Shown: piece after piece, positions 1-7,677 of the stretch
How the letters are laid out: each line of letters opens with the position of its first letter
Position numbering within the stretch: the stretch's first letter is position 1
From: Bifidobacterium sp. WK041_4_12
Lineage (GTDB): Bacteria > Actinomycetota > Actinomycetes > Actinomycetales > Bifidobacteriaceae
DNA length: 64,000 nucleotides
Reading direction: 5' to 3'
Assembly: GCF_041080795.1 (NCBI RefSeq)
Contig: NZ_CP129674.1
Span: forward strand, 1,860,001-1,924,000
The notes under the pieces: model-generated
The model's input: the letters and a program-made list of their open reading frames with translations, nothing else
The model's database searches: none
Told to the model about the DNA's origin: nothing
Position numbers and translations under genes: made by a program

Positions 1-1
1 A

Positions 2-781
2 AAGCCAAATGGCACCCGTAAGACCTTCAGACTAAGCGGCCTCGATGAGAAAGCACCCTGGTCAGGAAAATCATACCTTGAGTTAGCCCCCAAGTACCAG
101 AGAAGACTCAGATCGAGCGTCATCAGGGTAATGAATGTTCAACAACTCAAACCTGGCAACGATGGTTCGAGTGCCTACTACATTTTCCAAAGACTGAACA
201 CAGGCGGCACACGCTTGAGCAGTCAGGAAATTCGAAACGTCGTATATCGCGGTCCATTCAATGATGGGCTCAAGGCACTCAACCGAGACAAAAACTGGAG
301 AAAGCTTATAGGAAAATCTGACGAAGACAGGCGGCAAAAAGATACAGAACTTATATTACGAATCTTTGCACTTTCGTTTTATCGATCGGACTATAAAAAG
401 CCACTGACAGAATTTTTGAACAAGAGCATTTCATCCAATAAAAATTCTTCAAGTTCTTCCACATTTGATTTCGATTTTCTGTTCCAGCGAGCTACAAAGA
501 TGGCCTATGAAACCTTCGGTGAAAAAGCCTTCTTCCCTCGCGGAAGACTGAATGTCGCGACCCTTGATTCGGTTATGTCTGTCCTAATTCGGAACTATGA
601 CGAATTGGATTTGCCTAACCTTTCACACAACTGGAAGCAACTGCAATTAGACGAAAAATTTATCGAAAGAACCACGACCAACACCACGGATGAAAAAACC
701 GTACAGCTTCGTATACGCAGTGTTTTGAAATATCTGAGCAGCAAGCCTTATGAAGATGACGATTATGTATCAGCACGCTGA
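2..781 (+). CDS. DUF262 (GmrSD N-terminal-like) protein, 3' part
   Basis: The reading frame is open from the left window edge to the TGA at 779-781, so this is the C-terminal part of a longer protein. Just after the edge it carries the DUF262 hallmark Y-x-I-F-x-R-L-N-T-G-G followed by Q-E-I-R-N. In DUF262 proteins such as GmrS or BrxU this motif belongs to a ParB/Srx-like NTP-using domain linked to restriction of modified phage DNA. The rest is charged and alpha-helical with no further motif that I recognise. The 3' end overlaps the next gene by about 30 bp, implying a co-transcribed pair. Base composition is AT-rich compared with the housekeeping genes further along, consistent with horizontal transfer. 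Family assignment is fairly secure. The target and the missing N-terminus cannot be judged from this window. Confidence 0.75.
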   Translation, partial: KPNGTRKTFRLSGLDEKAPWSGKSYLELAPKYQRRLRSSVIRVMNVQQLKPGNDGSSAYYIFQRLNTGGTRLSSQEIRNVVYRGPFNDGLKALNRDKNWRKLIGKSDEDRRQKDTELILRIFALSFYRSDYKKPLTEFLNKSISSNKNSSSSSTFDFDFLFQRATKMAYETFGEKAFFPRGRLNVATLDSVMSVLIRNYDELDLPNLSHNWKQLQLDEKFIERTTTNTTDEKTVQLRIRSVLKYLSSKPYEDDDYVSAR

Positions 782-1283
782 AACCGCCATTAAAGGCCTA
801 AGAGTTGCATACCCATCAATAAAAGATCCCGCTCAACGAATCGCTTTTACCGGCATGGTAGTTGTTGCCGCAACCACGTCTTATGAAATCGAAATTCATG
901 AAGCACTACTAAATTTTATCGATTCAAAACACAACGCCGTTCTTAGCACCTTCGCTCGAGAACAGTGGAATCAAATGAATGGACACATCTCTTATCCCGA
1001 ACTAACGACCGGGTATTTAAAATACCTCGGAAATCAGTACTGTGACTATTTTAAGAATCTCAGCAGTTCCCAGGACAAAGCACAAACTGCAAACGGGCAT
1101 CACATCATTAACAGTTATGCACAGGTAATACGAAATCGAAATAGTTTCGTTCATGGTGGGATGGAACATACATCAAATCTTACTTTCGAGGAGGCAATCA
1201 AATATTACAAAGAGGGGAAGTATGTGATTCAGTGGTTCAGCAATACACTGAAACACACCTTCGCCGAAAACAGTGAAGAGTAA
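750..1283 (+). CDS. HEPN-domain protein, MAE_28990-like putative RNase
   Basis: A 177-residue helical protein whose C-terminal third contains R-N-R-N-S-F-V-H, which fits the Rx4-6H catalytic motif of HEPN ribonucleases (R and H around residues 130-138). Proteins of this size directly after a DUF262 gene are often of the MAE_28990/MAE_18760 HEPN type. That pairing is recalled knowledge; I did not search. ATG codons at 750, 756 and 765 are all in frame. I kept 750, but 765 is equally possible because neither has a strong ribosome binding site. The gene overlaps the DUF262 frame by 32 bp, so translational coupling is likely. The inferred role is RNA cleavage that arrests growth when the DUF262 partner is triggered. 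It could instead be an inactive HEPN adaptor, though both catalytic residues are present. Confidence 0.6.
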   Translation: MKMTIMYQHAETAIKGLRVAYPSIKDPAQRIAFTGMVVVAATTSYEIEIHEALLNFIDSKHNAVLSTFAREQWNQMNGHISYPELTTGYLKYLGNQYCDYFKNLSSSQDKAQTANGHHIINSYAQVIRNRNSFVHGGMEHTSNLTFEEAIKYYKEGKYVIQWFSNTLKHTFAENSEE

Positions 1284-1521
1284 TCATTTCAACTCGAATT
1301 TCCTCTGCACGTCGCGCTCCACGAAGCACCTTGTAGAAACCTTTATCCCCCGTCGATGTAAGGGATTCATTCACGCTCGATAGCACAGTGAAGGTCACCA
1401 TGGAATTCAGTCTGAACAGCCTAAAATTCTTGTCAGATGCTCAGCGCCGATGGAGCTTTTCGTTGTCTGCAAGCGCTGAAAAGATCTTGACTTTGTTAGG
1501 CACTTTCTACCTGTTATCAGT
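1284..1521. other. Short spacer between convergent defence genes
   Basis: 238 bp between the ends of the HEPN gene and the MORC-TIR gene. I see no coding frame, tRNA or convincing terminator hairpin here. A short frame from the ATG at about 1400 has no recognisable content. Confidence 0.4.
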
Positions 1522-3810
1522 TTATTTATATAGCTCTTTGAGCTTTTGAACGTGGTCTGAATGCAAAGTGCGGGCTTGAGATAACTTTTCTTCGTATTCG
1601 TTCAGCGGTGCATCATCTGTAGTTATTCCGTTATCAACGTATTGTTGCCAGTATTGCAGGACATCAGGATCCCAATAGTTTTCTTCGGTCTTCCCACTCT
1701 GTCGAAGTTCGAGTTCCGTTGGAATTTGTGTTGTTTGAATTTCAGGCAACAGATCATTCTTTTTGATTGTTCTGCCCTTGTTAAGATGTTTGATCAGTTC
1801 GTTGAGCAACTGAACGATGCTTGAATAGTGGTCTTTTGCGAGCGTGATGTTCGCGCCATTATCGAGAGTTACAGCATAGCGATTATCGTCAATGCACTGG
1901 GGTATTTCGCTGTGCTGAACGGACATGATTTGATATTCTTCTGCTGTTTTGGTTGCCCATCCTGCCCCTGCCTCAAACATTGCGAAATCTGAATCTAAGA
2001 AGTTTGTGGACGTTACATACAGAACCAGAGCATTATGCTGGGTGAGGTTTAACCGTATTTGTTCATTTAGCGCTGTCGTATTCTTAGACAGGCTTGATTT
2101 ATCTCTTGAAGAGGTGTAAAAGAATTCTTCCTCGGAAGCCCCGATGTGTCGCATATACTCATATATGAAATCAGACAGGCGCCTATCCCTACTCGCGTGC
2201 GATATGAAGATGATGTAGTCCTCTTTCGCGTGCAGTTTAGTTTCTCCTTGTAGACGCTGTGTCACGTCCGCTAAAACTTGATTCCCTGCTTCAGGGGGAA
2301 TGCCTTTATTGTTCCTGATGTTTGAGCGTATGGATCTGACCGCTTCGGTTTTCGCATTCGTCTCGACTTCTGATCGATATTCGTTCGCGGTGTTCCTTTG
2401 TTCTTCAGCAAGTTGTTGTCTCTCACGTATCAGCGCCTGAACTTGCGGTTTTACGATACTGATGAGCAAGGTCCATCGTTTGTCCAACTCATCAAAACCT
2501 TGACGGCTTGAGGTCGCAATATCTGGAAGTAAATCATCGTCCAAGATGTCGAAACTAATTTCTCCTTCAACGTAGTTCAGGAACGCTTGGGTAATTCCTA
2601 ACTTATCGAGAAGGTTTTCATCAGCCAATTTGTCCCTCACATAAAGACGGAGCGAATTGGGGTTGTACCATCTGCCTTTGGTATAGTTCTCATCGTTGTC
2701 TCTTGCCGCACTCTGTTCGATTGTGGCGTGTATGCCTATCCATCCCGTTACTTGATATGGTATGGTAACCGTGTTATTTTCAGCATCAATCCGGGCAGTT
2801 GAGTCACCCAGCTTAGAGATTTCGTGAATCTGTCCAGTAATCCTGAATTCTTCGCTCCCATGGACAGGGTTCTGTTCGATTTGTGGCGTTTTGGGTTCAG
2901 TCATCCAGCGAACCCTTGGTAAATGCTGATATGGGGTCAAATCGCGACCTCGATAAGGAATAAGAACCTTCTCGTCGCGCGGCACGTCTTTCATCGCTTT
3001 CTGTCCAGACTGGCCACTTTCTTTGAAATCGGGGCGACTTTGCTCCGCTGAAGCAATGTTGCGAATGTCGTTAGGCATATCCAGTTGGTCCGGGAAATTT
3101 GTTGCGATAAAGGCAAGATTATGGAATGCTATTGCCTTCTTAACCGGTTGAAATTCTGGGTTTGCTGCTTCGTTATTATTCTGAATCACAGCAAGTTTCA
3201 CTGTTGCATGATGCATTGAAGTCGTAAGGAATTGGTTAGCCAGCCTGATCGAAAGCTGGTTAAACGCGACTTCTCCGATGTGCCGTAAATCTACGTTCCG
3301 CAGTTTGAGTACAGTACCCGTATCCGTTTGTTCCCATCGGGCTGTGAGAAGCTCAGGTTTTTCCGTCGCCTCCAGACTGGGGTTTTCATCCCCATCCACA
3401 TCACTCATGTACCGCAGATTCCAACAGGTTTCGTCCACCGCACTCGTTTTTGTCAGCAAATCATAATCATCCGAAAGATACAGCGCAGCGAGTTTACCAA
3501 TGCCTTTCCGCCCCATGACACCATCAGTTGGCTCACCATGGTCAAGAGCAAATTGGCGTCTATCAAAACCGATGCGCGCATACATGTTCAATGCCGCATC
3601 ATCCATACCGGAACCATTATCCATAATCTCGATTGTTGCGGATTGTTTATTTCTCGCATCAACCAAAACAGTGACTTCGCTAGCTCCGGCATCTATTCCA
3701 TTTGCAACCAATTCAGATATTGCGGACCACGCGTTCGAGTACAAACTCTTCCCCAAAAGTTTGAGCGCGTCCCATGTAAAATTGAACTCAATCTGCTCAT
3801 TGTCCGGCAT
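1522..3810 (-). CDS. GHKL/MORC-like ATPase fused to a C-terminal TIR domain
   Basis: 762 residues. The N-terminus is a GHKL ATPase: the N-box has E33, N37 and D40, the G1 box is D64-N-G-S-G, and the G2 lid is G100-R-K-G-I-G-K106. The middle (about 120-440) would be the S5/transducer region and linkers, followed by a charged helical stretch at about 450-520. From about 530 a TIR-like fold begins with F-I-S-H-A-S-R-D, and E613 in F-E-A-G-A-G-W lies where TIR NAD hydrolases keep their catalytic glutamate. MORC/MutL-type GHKL ATPases are known from restriction-modification contexts, and bacterial TIR domains commonly destroy or process NAD+. The gene lies 56 bp downstream of a DNA cytosine methyltransferase on the same strand, so the two probably form one operon. 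My inference is a DNA-status sensor (ATPase clamp) coupled to a toxic TIR effector, with the methyltransferase marking self DNA. I see no frameshift or missing ATPase motif. Confidence 0.8.
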   Translation of the reverse strand: MPDNEQIEFNFTWDALKLLGKSLYSNAWSAISELVANGIDAGASEVTVLVDARNKQSATIEIMDNGSGMDDAALNMYARIGFDRRQFALDHGEPTDGVMGRKGIGKLAALYLSDDYDLLTKTSAVDETCWNLRYMSDVDGDENPSLEATEKPELLTARWEQTDTGTVLKLRNVDLRHIGEVAFNQLSIRLANQFLTTSMHHATVKLAVIQNNNEAANPEFQPVKKAIAFHNLAFIATNFPDQLDMPNDIRNIASAEQSRPDFKESGQSGQKAMKDVPRDEKVLIPYRGRDLTPYQHLPRVRWMTEPKTPQIEQNPVHGSEEFRITGQIHEISKLGDSTARIDAENNTVTIPYQVTGWIGIHATIEQSAARDNDENYTKGRWYNPNSLRLYVRDKLADENLLDKLGITQAFLNYVEGEISFDILDDDLLPDIATSSRQGFDELDKRWTLLISIVKPQVQALIRERQQLAEEQRNTANEYRSEVETNAKTEAVRSIRSNIRNNKGIPPEAGNQVLADVTQRLQGETKLHAKEDYIIFISHASRDRRLSDFIYEYMRHIGASEEEFFYTSSRDKSSLSKNTTALNEQIRLNLTQHNALVLYVTSTNFLDSDFAMFEAGAGWATKTAEEYQIMSVQHSEIPQCIDDNRYAVTLDNGANITLAKDHYSSIVQLLNELIKHLNKGRTIKKNDLLPEIQTTQIPTELELRQSGKTEENYWDPDVLQYWQQYVDNGITTDDAPLNEYEEKLSQARTLHSDHVQKLKELYK

Positions 3811-3866
3811 CGGGTCTCCCTCTCGTCATCGAATATCCCGAAATCAGAGACAGTCAGAATGGCAGA

Positions 3867-5024
3867 TTAGCCAACGAGCACCTCTGATTGATTATCAATA
3901 TACTCCTGCCAGAGTTTCAGCGCCCTCAGCACTTGAGACAGCACAGCAGGTTTCATCTGTTCCTTCTCAGCCGCGCACATTATCTCTTCTTCGTCAAGTT
4001 CTGCTTGATCTACCTTTGAAGTCAGTGTCGCTGCTCTTCTCAGACGTGACACCACGTCACGAGCAGAAGCATCAGTATCTGCCTGATTGGTTCTCAGCCA
4101 TTCCCCGAATGACTGATATTCCTGGCTTTCTCCAGAGAGAATCAATTTTAAGGCCTTGCCAATTCTTCTAGCCATTTCCATCGGAACAGCATTGCCGATC
4201 ATCTGCTCAATATCGGTTTTGCTATGTGAATTCCATTTGAAGTTTTTGGGAAACGTCTGCAGCAAAGCACGTTCTTGATATGTGAGTGCCCGCAAATCTG
4301 CGCTCGTCGTCGCGTCTTTGATATGAGGTGTGTAGTTGGCGGGCTTCGGTCTATTTGACCCTCTGATTGTTGGAGCGGGCTCGTCAATGGAAAAAACGGC
4401 CCTACGCGCATAACTGCGGGGATGCCGATAATAATATTCCACCGGAAAATCGGGATACTCCTGCCGGACTGTCAATGGCAGAAAACTTTCCTGGAGTTCT
4501 ATAGCATTTCTTGCAATCCCATCGGAACCGTTGAGAACCCCAATAACTACCAAGCGCTTCCGTCGCTGTGGAACTCCAAGGTACGAGGCATCCAATACCA
4601 TCTCTGTAAGTCCATAACCGGCTGCTCTAAAAATTTCTCGTGCTTCTCCGTATGCATTGCTTCTGCGTGCGTTTGGAACATTTTCCATCACGAAGCATTT
4701 TGAACGAACCTGCGCCACAATCTTCGCGTAGGAAACCGTCAATGAGGCGCGCGTACCCTCGATCTGTGTTCCAGCACTGGAAAAATCTTGACACGGGGGG
4801 CCTCCCACAATGATGTCAGGGGAAAACTTTGAAATAATCCTGATGGAGTCTTCCTCTTCTGCGAGGTTCTGCTTATGTGCCTGGTGTGTAGTGAAGTTTG
4901 CGTTATATGCATCTACTGCCGCATCCCACCACTCATAGGCGGCGACAACATCGATGCCGCTTTCAGTTAGGCCTAAGCTCATGCCCCCGGCACCGGCAAA
5001 CAGATCGACTGCCTTGTAATTCAT
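3867..5024 (-). CDS. DNA (cytosine-5-)-methyltransferase
   Basis: 385 residues with the complete order of C5-cytosine methyltransferase motifs: motif I D-L-F-A-G-A-G-G (residues 7-14), motif IV with the catalytic Cys78 in G-P-P-C-Q-D, motif VI E114-N-V, motif VIII Q-R-R-K-R (153-157), and motif X G-N-A-V-P (277-281). The target-recognition region between VIII and X is short (about 100 residues), and there is a C-terminal helical tail of about 80 residues. It should transfer a methyl group from SAM to C5 of cytosine in a short DNA site; the site cannot be read from sequence alone. It is the first gene of the apparent two-gene operon with the downstream ATPase-TIR gene. No restriction endonuclease gene is visible nearby, so either the MORC-TIR protein is the restricting arm or the enzyme is solitary. 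Confidence 0.92.
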   Translation of the reverse strand: MNYKAVDLFAGAGGMSLGLTESGIDVVAAYEWWDAAVDAYNANFTTHQAHKQNLAEEEDSIRIISKFSPDIIVGGPPCQDFSSAGTQIEGTRASLTVSYAKIVAQVRSKCFVMENVPNARRSNAYGEAREIFRAAGYGLTEMVLDASYLGVPQRRKRLVVIGVLNGSDGIARNAIELQESFLPLTVRQEYPDFPVEYYYRHPRSYARRAVFSIDEPAPTIRGSNRPKPANYTPHIKDATTSADLRALTYQERALLQTFPKNFKWNSHSKTDIEQMIGNAVPMEMARRIGKALKLILSGESQEYQSFGEWLRTNQADTDASARDVVSRLRRAATLTSKVDQAELDEEEIMCAAEKEQMKPAVLSQVLRALKLWQEYIDNQSEVLVG

Positions 5025-5387
5025 AATCAGACTCGTTTCATCGGTGACGTCAGTGTAACACGAGAGCTCACCTGCATATATTCGATTGACTGTTTCCTCT
5101 CAAGAAAAGCAAGGGTCGCTATCGCTCGAAATTACCGACAACTGTATTTGTGCACACACTTACCCGCCTCTCCAACTCGTCGCGTTTCCTCTCCAATGCC
5201 TAGATGCCTTGTTCAATCATCTCTACCTGCGTCTGAAGCGTCTCCGAGGCTCATCGGGCAGGAGCCGTTCGCCGAGTTTTTCCGCGAGGACAGTGTGGCG
5301 CTCATCGATGGAAAGCTGGTATCACGTGGCCGTTTCGCCACAATGGCATCTGACTCTGGGCATGTTCATACGGGAAATTTTTATAAC
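5025..5387. other. Region upstream of the methyltransferase, no gene recognised
   Basis: About 360 bp between the start of the methyltransferase gene and the recombinase remnant. Short open frames exist on both strands, but none has a recognisable domain, start signal or coding character. The promoter of the methyltransferase operon should lie in its left part. It may contain worn-out mobile DNA, but I cannot demonstrate that. Confidence 0.35.
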
Positions 5388-5660
5388 TGAATGTTACTGT
5401 CTCCAGCCACCGTAGTCTCCTCGCTTGTCTGGCCGATCGCGGCGCGGGCGTTGTCGGCGAGCGCAGCGAGTGATTCGGCTGTCCAATAGGTGTATCCAGC
5501 TGTGGTGGGGATCTTGGCGTAGCCCATGATGGCTTTTCGGACGTCTTCGCTGACTCTTGTCTGGACGAAGTGGGTACTGAAGAAGTGTCTGACGTCTCTG
5601 ATGGTGATGGTGTCGGGTAGATATGCGTCTTTGAGGGCTTATTTCCATTGGCGCTGTTCT
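5388..5660 (-). pseudogene. Tyrosine recombinase (integrase) C-terminal remnant
   Basis: Read on the minus strand, the last 80 codons before the TAA at 5388-5390 give R-D-V-R-H-F-F-S-T-H-F, then M-G-Y-A-K-I-P-T-T-A-G-Y-T-Y-W. This is the C-terminal catalytic box of phage or plasmid integrases: the HxxR-like RDVRH, the LGH-like position, and the nucleophilic tyrosine after I-x-T-T. Upstream the frame is broken by stop codons (a TAA near 5640 and a TAG just beyond), and the N-terminal DNA-binding part is absent. It is therefore a dead fragment, probably left from the element that carried the neighbouring defence genes. Confidence 0.6.
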
Positions 5661-5756
5661 GTCTAGCTGAAGTTGCTGGTTTCTGTTCCCGGTATGTTAC
5701 TGTTCGATGGGGCCACCTTGGTTTGATGAATCCAGGGTTTCGACTTCGTTTGGTAT

Positions 5757-6029
5757 CTAGTAGTCGAGGTGCTGGTGCAGACGCCTACCGTGCAAAGTGA
5801 TGTATTGGGTGCCGTAATCCGAATGATGAATCAGATATGTGCTTTCACCGTGCGCTAATCGACTGGTCCAGAGCGACCAGAGACAGTGTTCTGTGGTACG
5901 GCGGCTCGACGACACGGCCACCCATGGCCCTTCTTCTGGCACTCGCGTCTGCAACGAACAATTCTCCTGCGATTCAGCCCACAGCCTGACCAACCGATCT
6001 TTGAGCCTCTCGGCATATTCCGTTCTCAT
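5757..6029 (-). pseudogene. IS3-family transposase remnant
   Basis: A 90-codon minus-strand frame that begins like an IS3 OrfA (Y-A-E-R-L-K-D-R-L-V-R-L-W-A-E-S) and ends like the DDE catalytic part of OrfB (L-I-H-H-S-D-Y-G-T-Q-Y-I-T-L, where functional copies have HHSDRGxQY). The middle of both proteins is missing, so this is an internally deleted insertion sequence and not an active one. I could not identify its terminal inverted repeats. It marks the right edge of the defence island together with the integrase fragment. Confidence 0.55.
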
Positions 6030-6272
6030 AATTCCAACAATTCTTATCTAGGGAAAATCAGGGAAAAACTCAGTTCAAAACCTTGCTGTCAATCCAGAAC
6101 TTTTCACAAGGTCAATGAAGACCTGCAAAGCTAAGGAATGTTGTTCCGTTCACGTCTGACACTGGGTGTCGTACTGGGTGCGACGTGACAGAGCACGAGT
6201 GGTGTCCGATGGAATACTGCGATGTTCGGTCAAAAAGCTACAGTCATATATCAATATTTACAGTTACCAGTT

Positions 6273-6278
6273 AGGAGG
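6273..6278 (+). promoter_or_regulatory. Ribosome binding site fixing a GTG start
   Basis: A perfect AGGAGG lies six bases before the GTG at 6285. This places the start of the SAM methyltransferase at that GTG and not at the ATG 63 bp upstream. Confidence 0.7.
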
Positions 6279-6284
6279 GATCAA

Positions 6285-6914
6285 GTGCATCCAAGGAATC
6301 CATGGAAGGATGTGAATCTTTCCGATTACGAAAGTCACATGAGTCTTGATTCCGTCCATCAGCTCCAAGCGTTGGATGAGGTCATGAAGGCGCAGTTCTC
6401 ATCGGTAGATGCCGACACCATCATGATTTTGGGGGTAGCTGGCGGCAACGGGCTTGAACATATCGACTCTAACCGTGTTGCACATGTATACGGCGTGGAT
6501 ATCAATGAGAAATATCTGAGTGTCTGTCAGGAACGTTATCCTCAACTTCAGGGCGTTTTTACACCTGTTTTGGCGGACGTTACCGACCAGGATTTATCCC
6601 TGTCACATGCAGAGTTCGTGGTGGCCAATCTCGTGATTGAGTACATAGGCTATGAAGCCTTTCTGAATGTTCTTTCCTTAGTTCAACCGCGCTATGTGTC
6701 GTGCGTGTTGCAGGTCAACGAGGCAGACGGATTCGTGTCTCAGTCGCCGTACGAACAGACCTTCAAGGATATTGTCAATGTATATCACCACGTTGATGAG
6801 CACAGCTTGACGCAAAGAATGCATGAAGCTGGCTATATCAGGACTTTCCTTGATGACAAGGAATTGCCGAACAGCAAGAAGCTGCGCCGTTGCGATTATA
6901 TGTTCGAGGCGTAA
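6285..6914 (+). CDS. Class I SAM-dependent methyltransferase
   Basis: 209 residues from a GTG start chosen because of the strong Shine-Dalgarno just before it. A Rossmann-type SAM pocket is visible from about residue 45: I-L-G-V-A-G-G-N-G-L-E-H-I, followed by an acidic loop V-Y-G-V-D-I-N that would hold the SAM ribose. A further motif, V-V-A-N-L-V-I-E-Y-I, lies where class I enzymes have motif IV/post-I. Nothing identifies the substrate; it resembles small-molecule methyltransferases of the type 11/25 groups and not DNA enzymes. It stands alone between the insertion sequence remnant and tRNA-Gly, a typical place for a recently gained gene. Confidence 0.7.
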   Translation: MHPRNPWKDVNLSDYESHMSLDSVHQLQALDEVMKAQFSSVDADTIMILGVAGGNGLEHIDSNRVAHVYGVDINEKYLSVCQERYPQLQGVFTPVLADVTDQDLSLSHAEFVVANLVIEYIGYEAFLNVLSLVQPRYVSCVLQVNEADGFVSQSPYEQTFKDIVNVYHHVDEHSLTQRMHEAGYIRTFLDDKELPNSKKLRRCDYMFEA

Positions 6915-7228
6915 CATCGACAGACCCGATGATTTTGGCTCAGGCTCGAACACTCACAAGGAATGCTGTGGATTATCGCGGTTTGCCCACCCTAGGCATC
7001 AACACCTATGAACGCGGATTCGGTATCAGAAAAAACGAGGCAGGGCGCATCCAACACTTCAGAGTATGACACACAATTGGGGGTCCGGACTGTTTTTAGC
7101 TTTGAAGTGTTGTGGCTGTAGGGCTGAATCGTGATTGTGTTTGGTGGGGTTGATTACGCACCCTGATATGGGCTGCGTTTTGTTCACATCAATTGCGCGA
7201 CGTGATGCGCCAGCACCCCATACCCCCT
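6915..7228. other. Non-coding stretch before family A element 1
   Basis: About 310 bp with no supportable reading frame. It contains a short GTCCGGAC self-complementary site followed by a T run near 7084-7100 on the plus strand, which could help end transcription of the methyltransferase. I see nothing else. Confidence 0.35.
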
Positions 7229-7348
7229 AGCGCTCATTGTGAACTCGTCAAAGTATTGAAGCCCCAAAAGGGGCAAAATCCGGGTTAAAATGGCCTGATT
7301 TCCATCGATTGAGGGGTTTTATACTTTGGGAAGTTCACAATGAACGCT
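7229..7348. repeat. Family A inverted-repeat element, copy 1
   Basis: About 120 bp bounded by imperfect 26-bp inverted repeats: the left end at 7231-7256 (core CATTGTGAAC then CAAAGTAT) and the right end at 7321-7346 (ATACTTTG then GTTCACAATG). The same ends recur at 35290-35407 and 58302-58410. The element lies between the plus-strand methyltransferase and the minus-strand tRNA-Gly, a convergent junction like the other two copies. It could fold into a long hairpin in either transcript. It may be a miniature transposable element or a bidirectional terminator family. Confidence 0.75.
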
Positions 7349-7362
7349 TAAAAAGCGAAACA

Positions 7363-7436
7363 TGGAGCGGGCGACGGGAATCGAACCCGCGTAATCAGTT
7401 TGGAAGACTGAGGCTCTACCATTGAGCTACGCCCGC
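7363..7436 (-). tRNA. tRNA-Gly (TCC)
   Basis: On the minus strand a full cloverleaf is visible: a GCGGGCG acceptor stem pairing with CGCCCGC, a GTTCGATTC T-loop, and the anticodon loop CTTCCAA with anticodon TCC. The CCA end appears to be encoded (7363-7365). It follows the family A element at its 3' side. Confidence 0.95.
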
Positions 7437-7560
7437 ATTGGTGCGAAAGCGGCATTTGCCACTCTCACAGCAACCTGAGTAATTATACATGCACCCTAAA
7501 CAAAGCGCGACACGATGGCTTCAGTTCCGCCACCACATACCTTATCAATCGCTCTCAGCC

Positions 7561-7650
7561 GCAAAAGCAGCATAAGCAACAACAACATAAGCACCAGCAA
7601 AAGCAGTACAAGCACGAGCAAATGCAGAAGCACGAGCAACATCCAGAGCA
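7561..7650. repeat. Low-complexity AAGCA-rich tract
   Basis: A degenerate repeat of AAGCA/CGAGCA-like units runs for about 90 bp between tRNA-Gly and the end of the LysE-type gene. On the minus strand it would encode a Leu/Val-rich stretch in one frame and an alternating Ala pattern in another, so its open frames reflect simple sequence and not a gene. Confidence 0.55.
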
Positions 7651-7677
7651 TGTGAGACCGCTGCAGACCCGACTCAG

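Noticed and set aside
3328..4171. Open frames on the plus strand opposite the ATPase-TIR and methyltransferase genes
   Set aside because: They lie wholly inside two genes with complete domain motifs on the minus strand and have no recognisable content or ribosome binding site.
7063..7110. IS end or strong terminator around GTCCGGAC
   Set aside because: The palindrome is only 8 bp and no matching second end was found.
7496..7652. Leu-rich small membrane protein after the LysE-type exporter
   Set aside because: The hydrophobic run comes from a simple repeat of TGCTT-like units, and there is no ribosome binding site.
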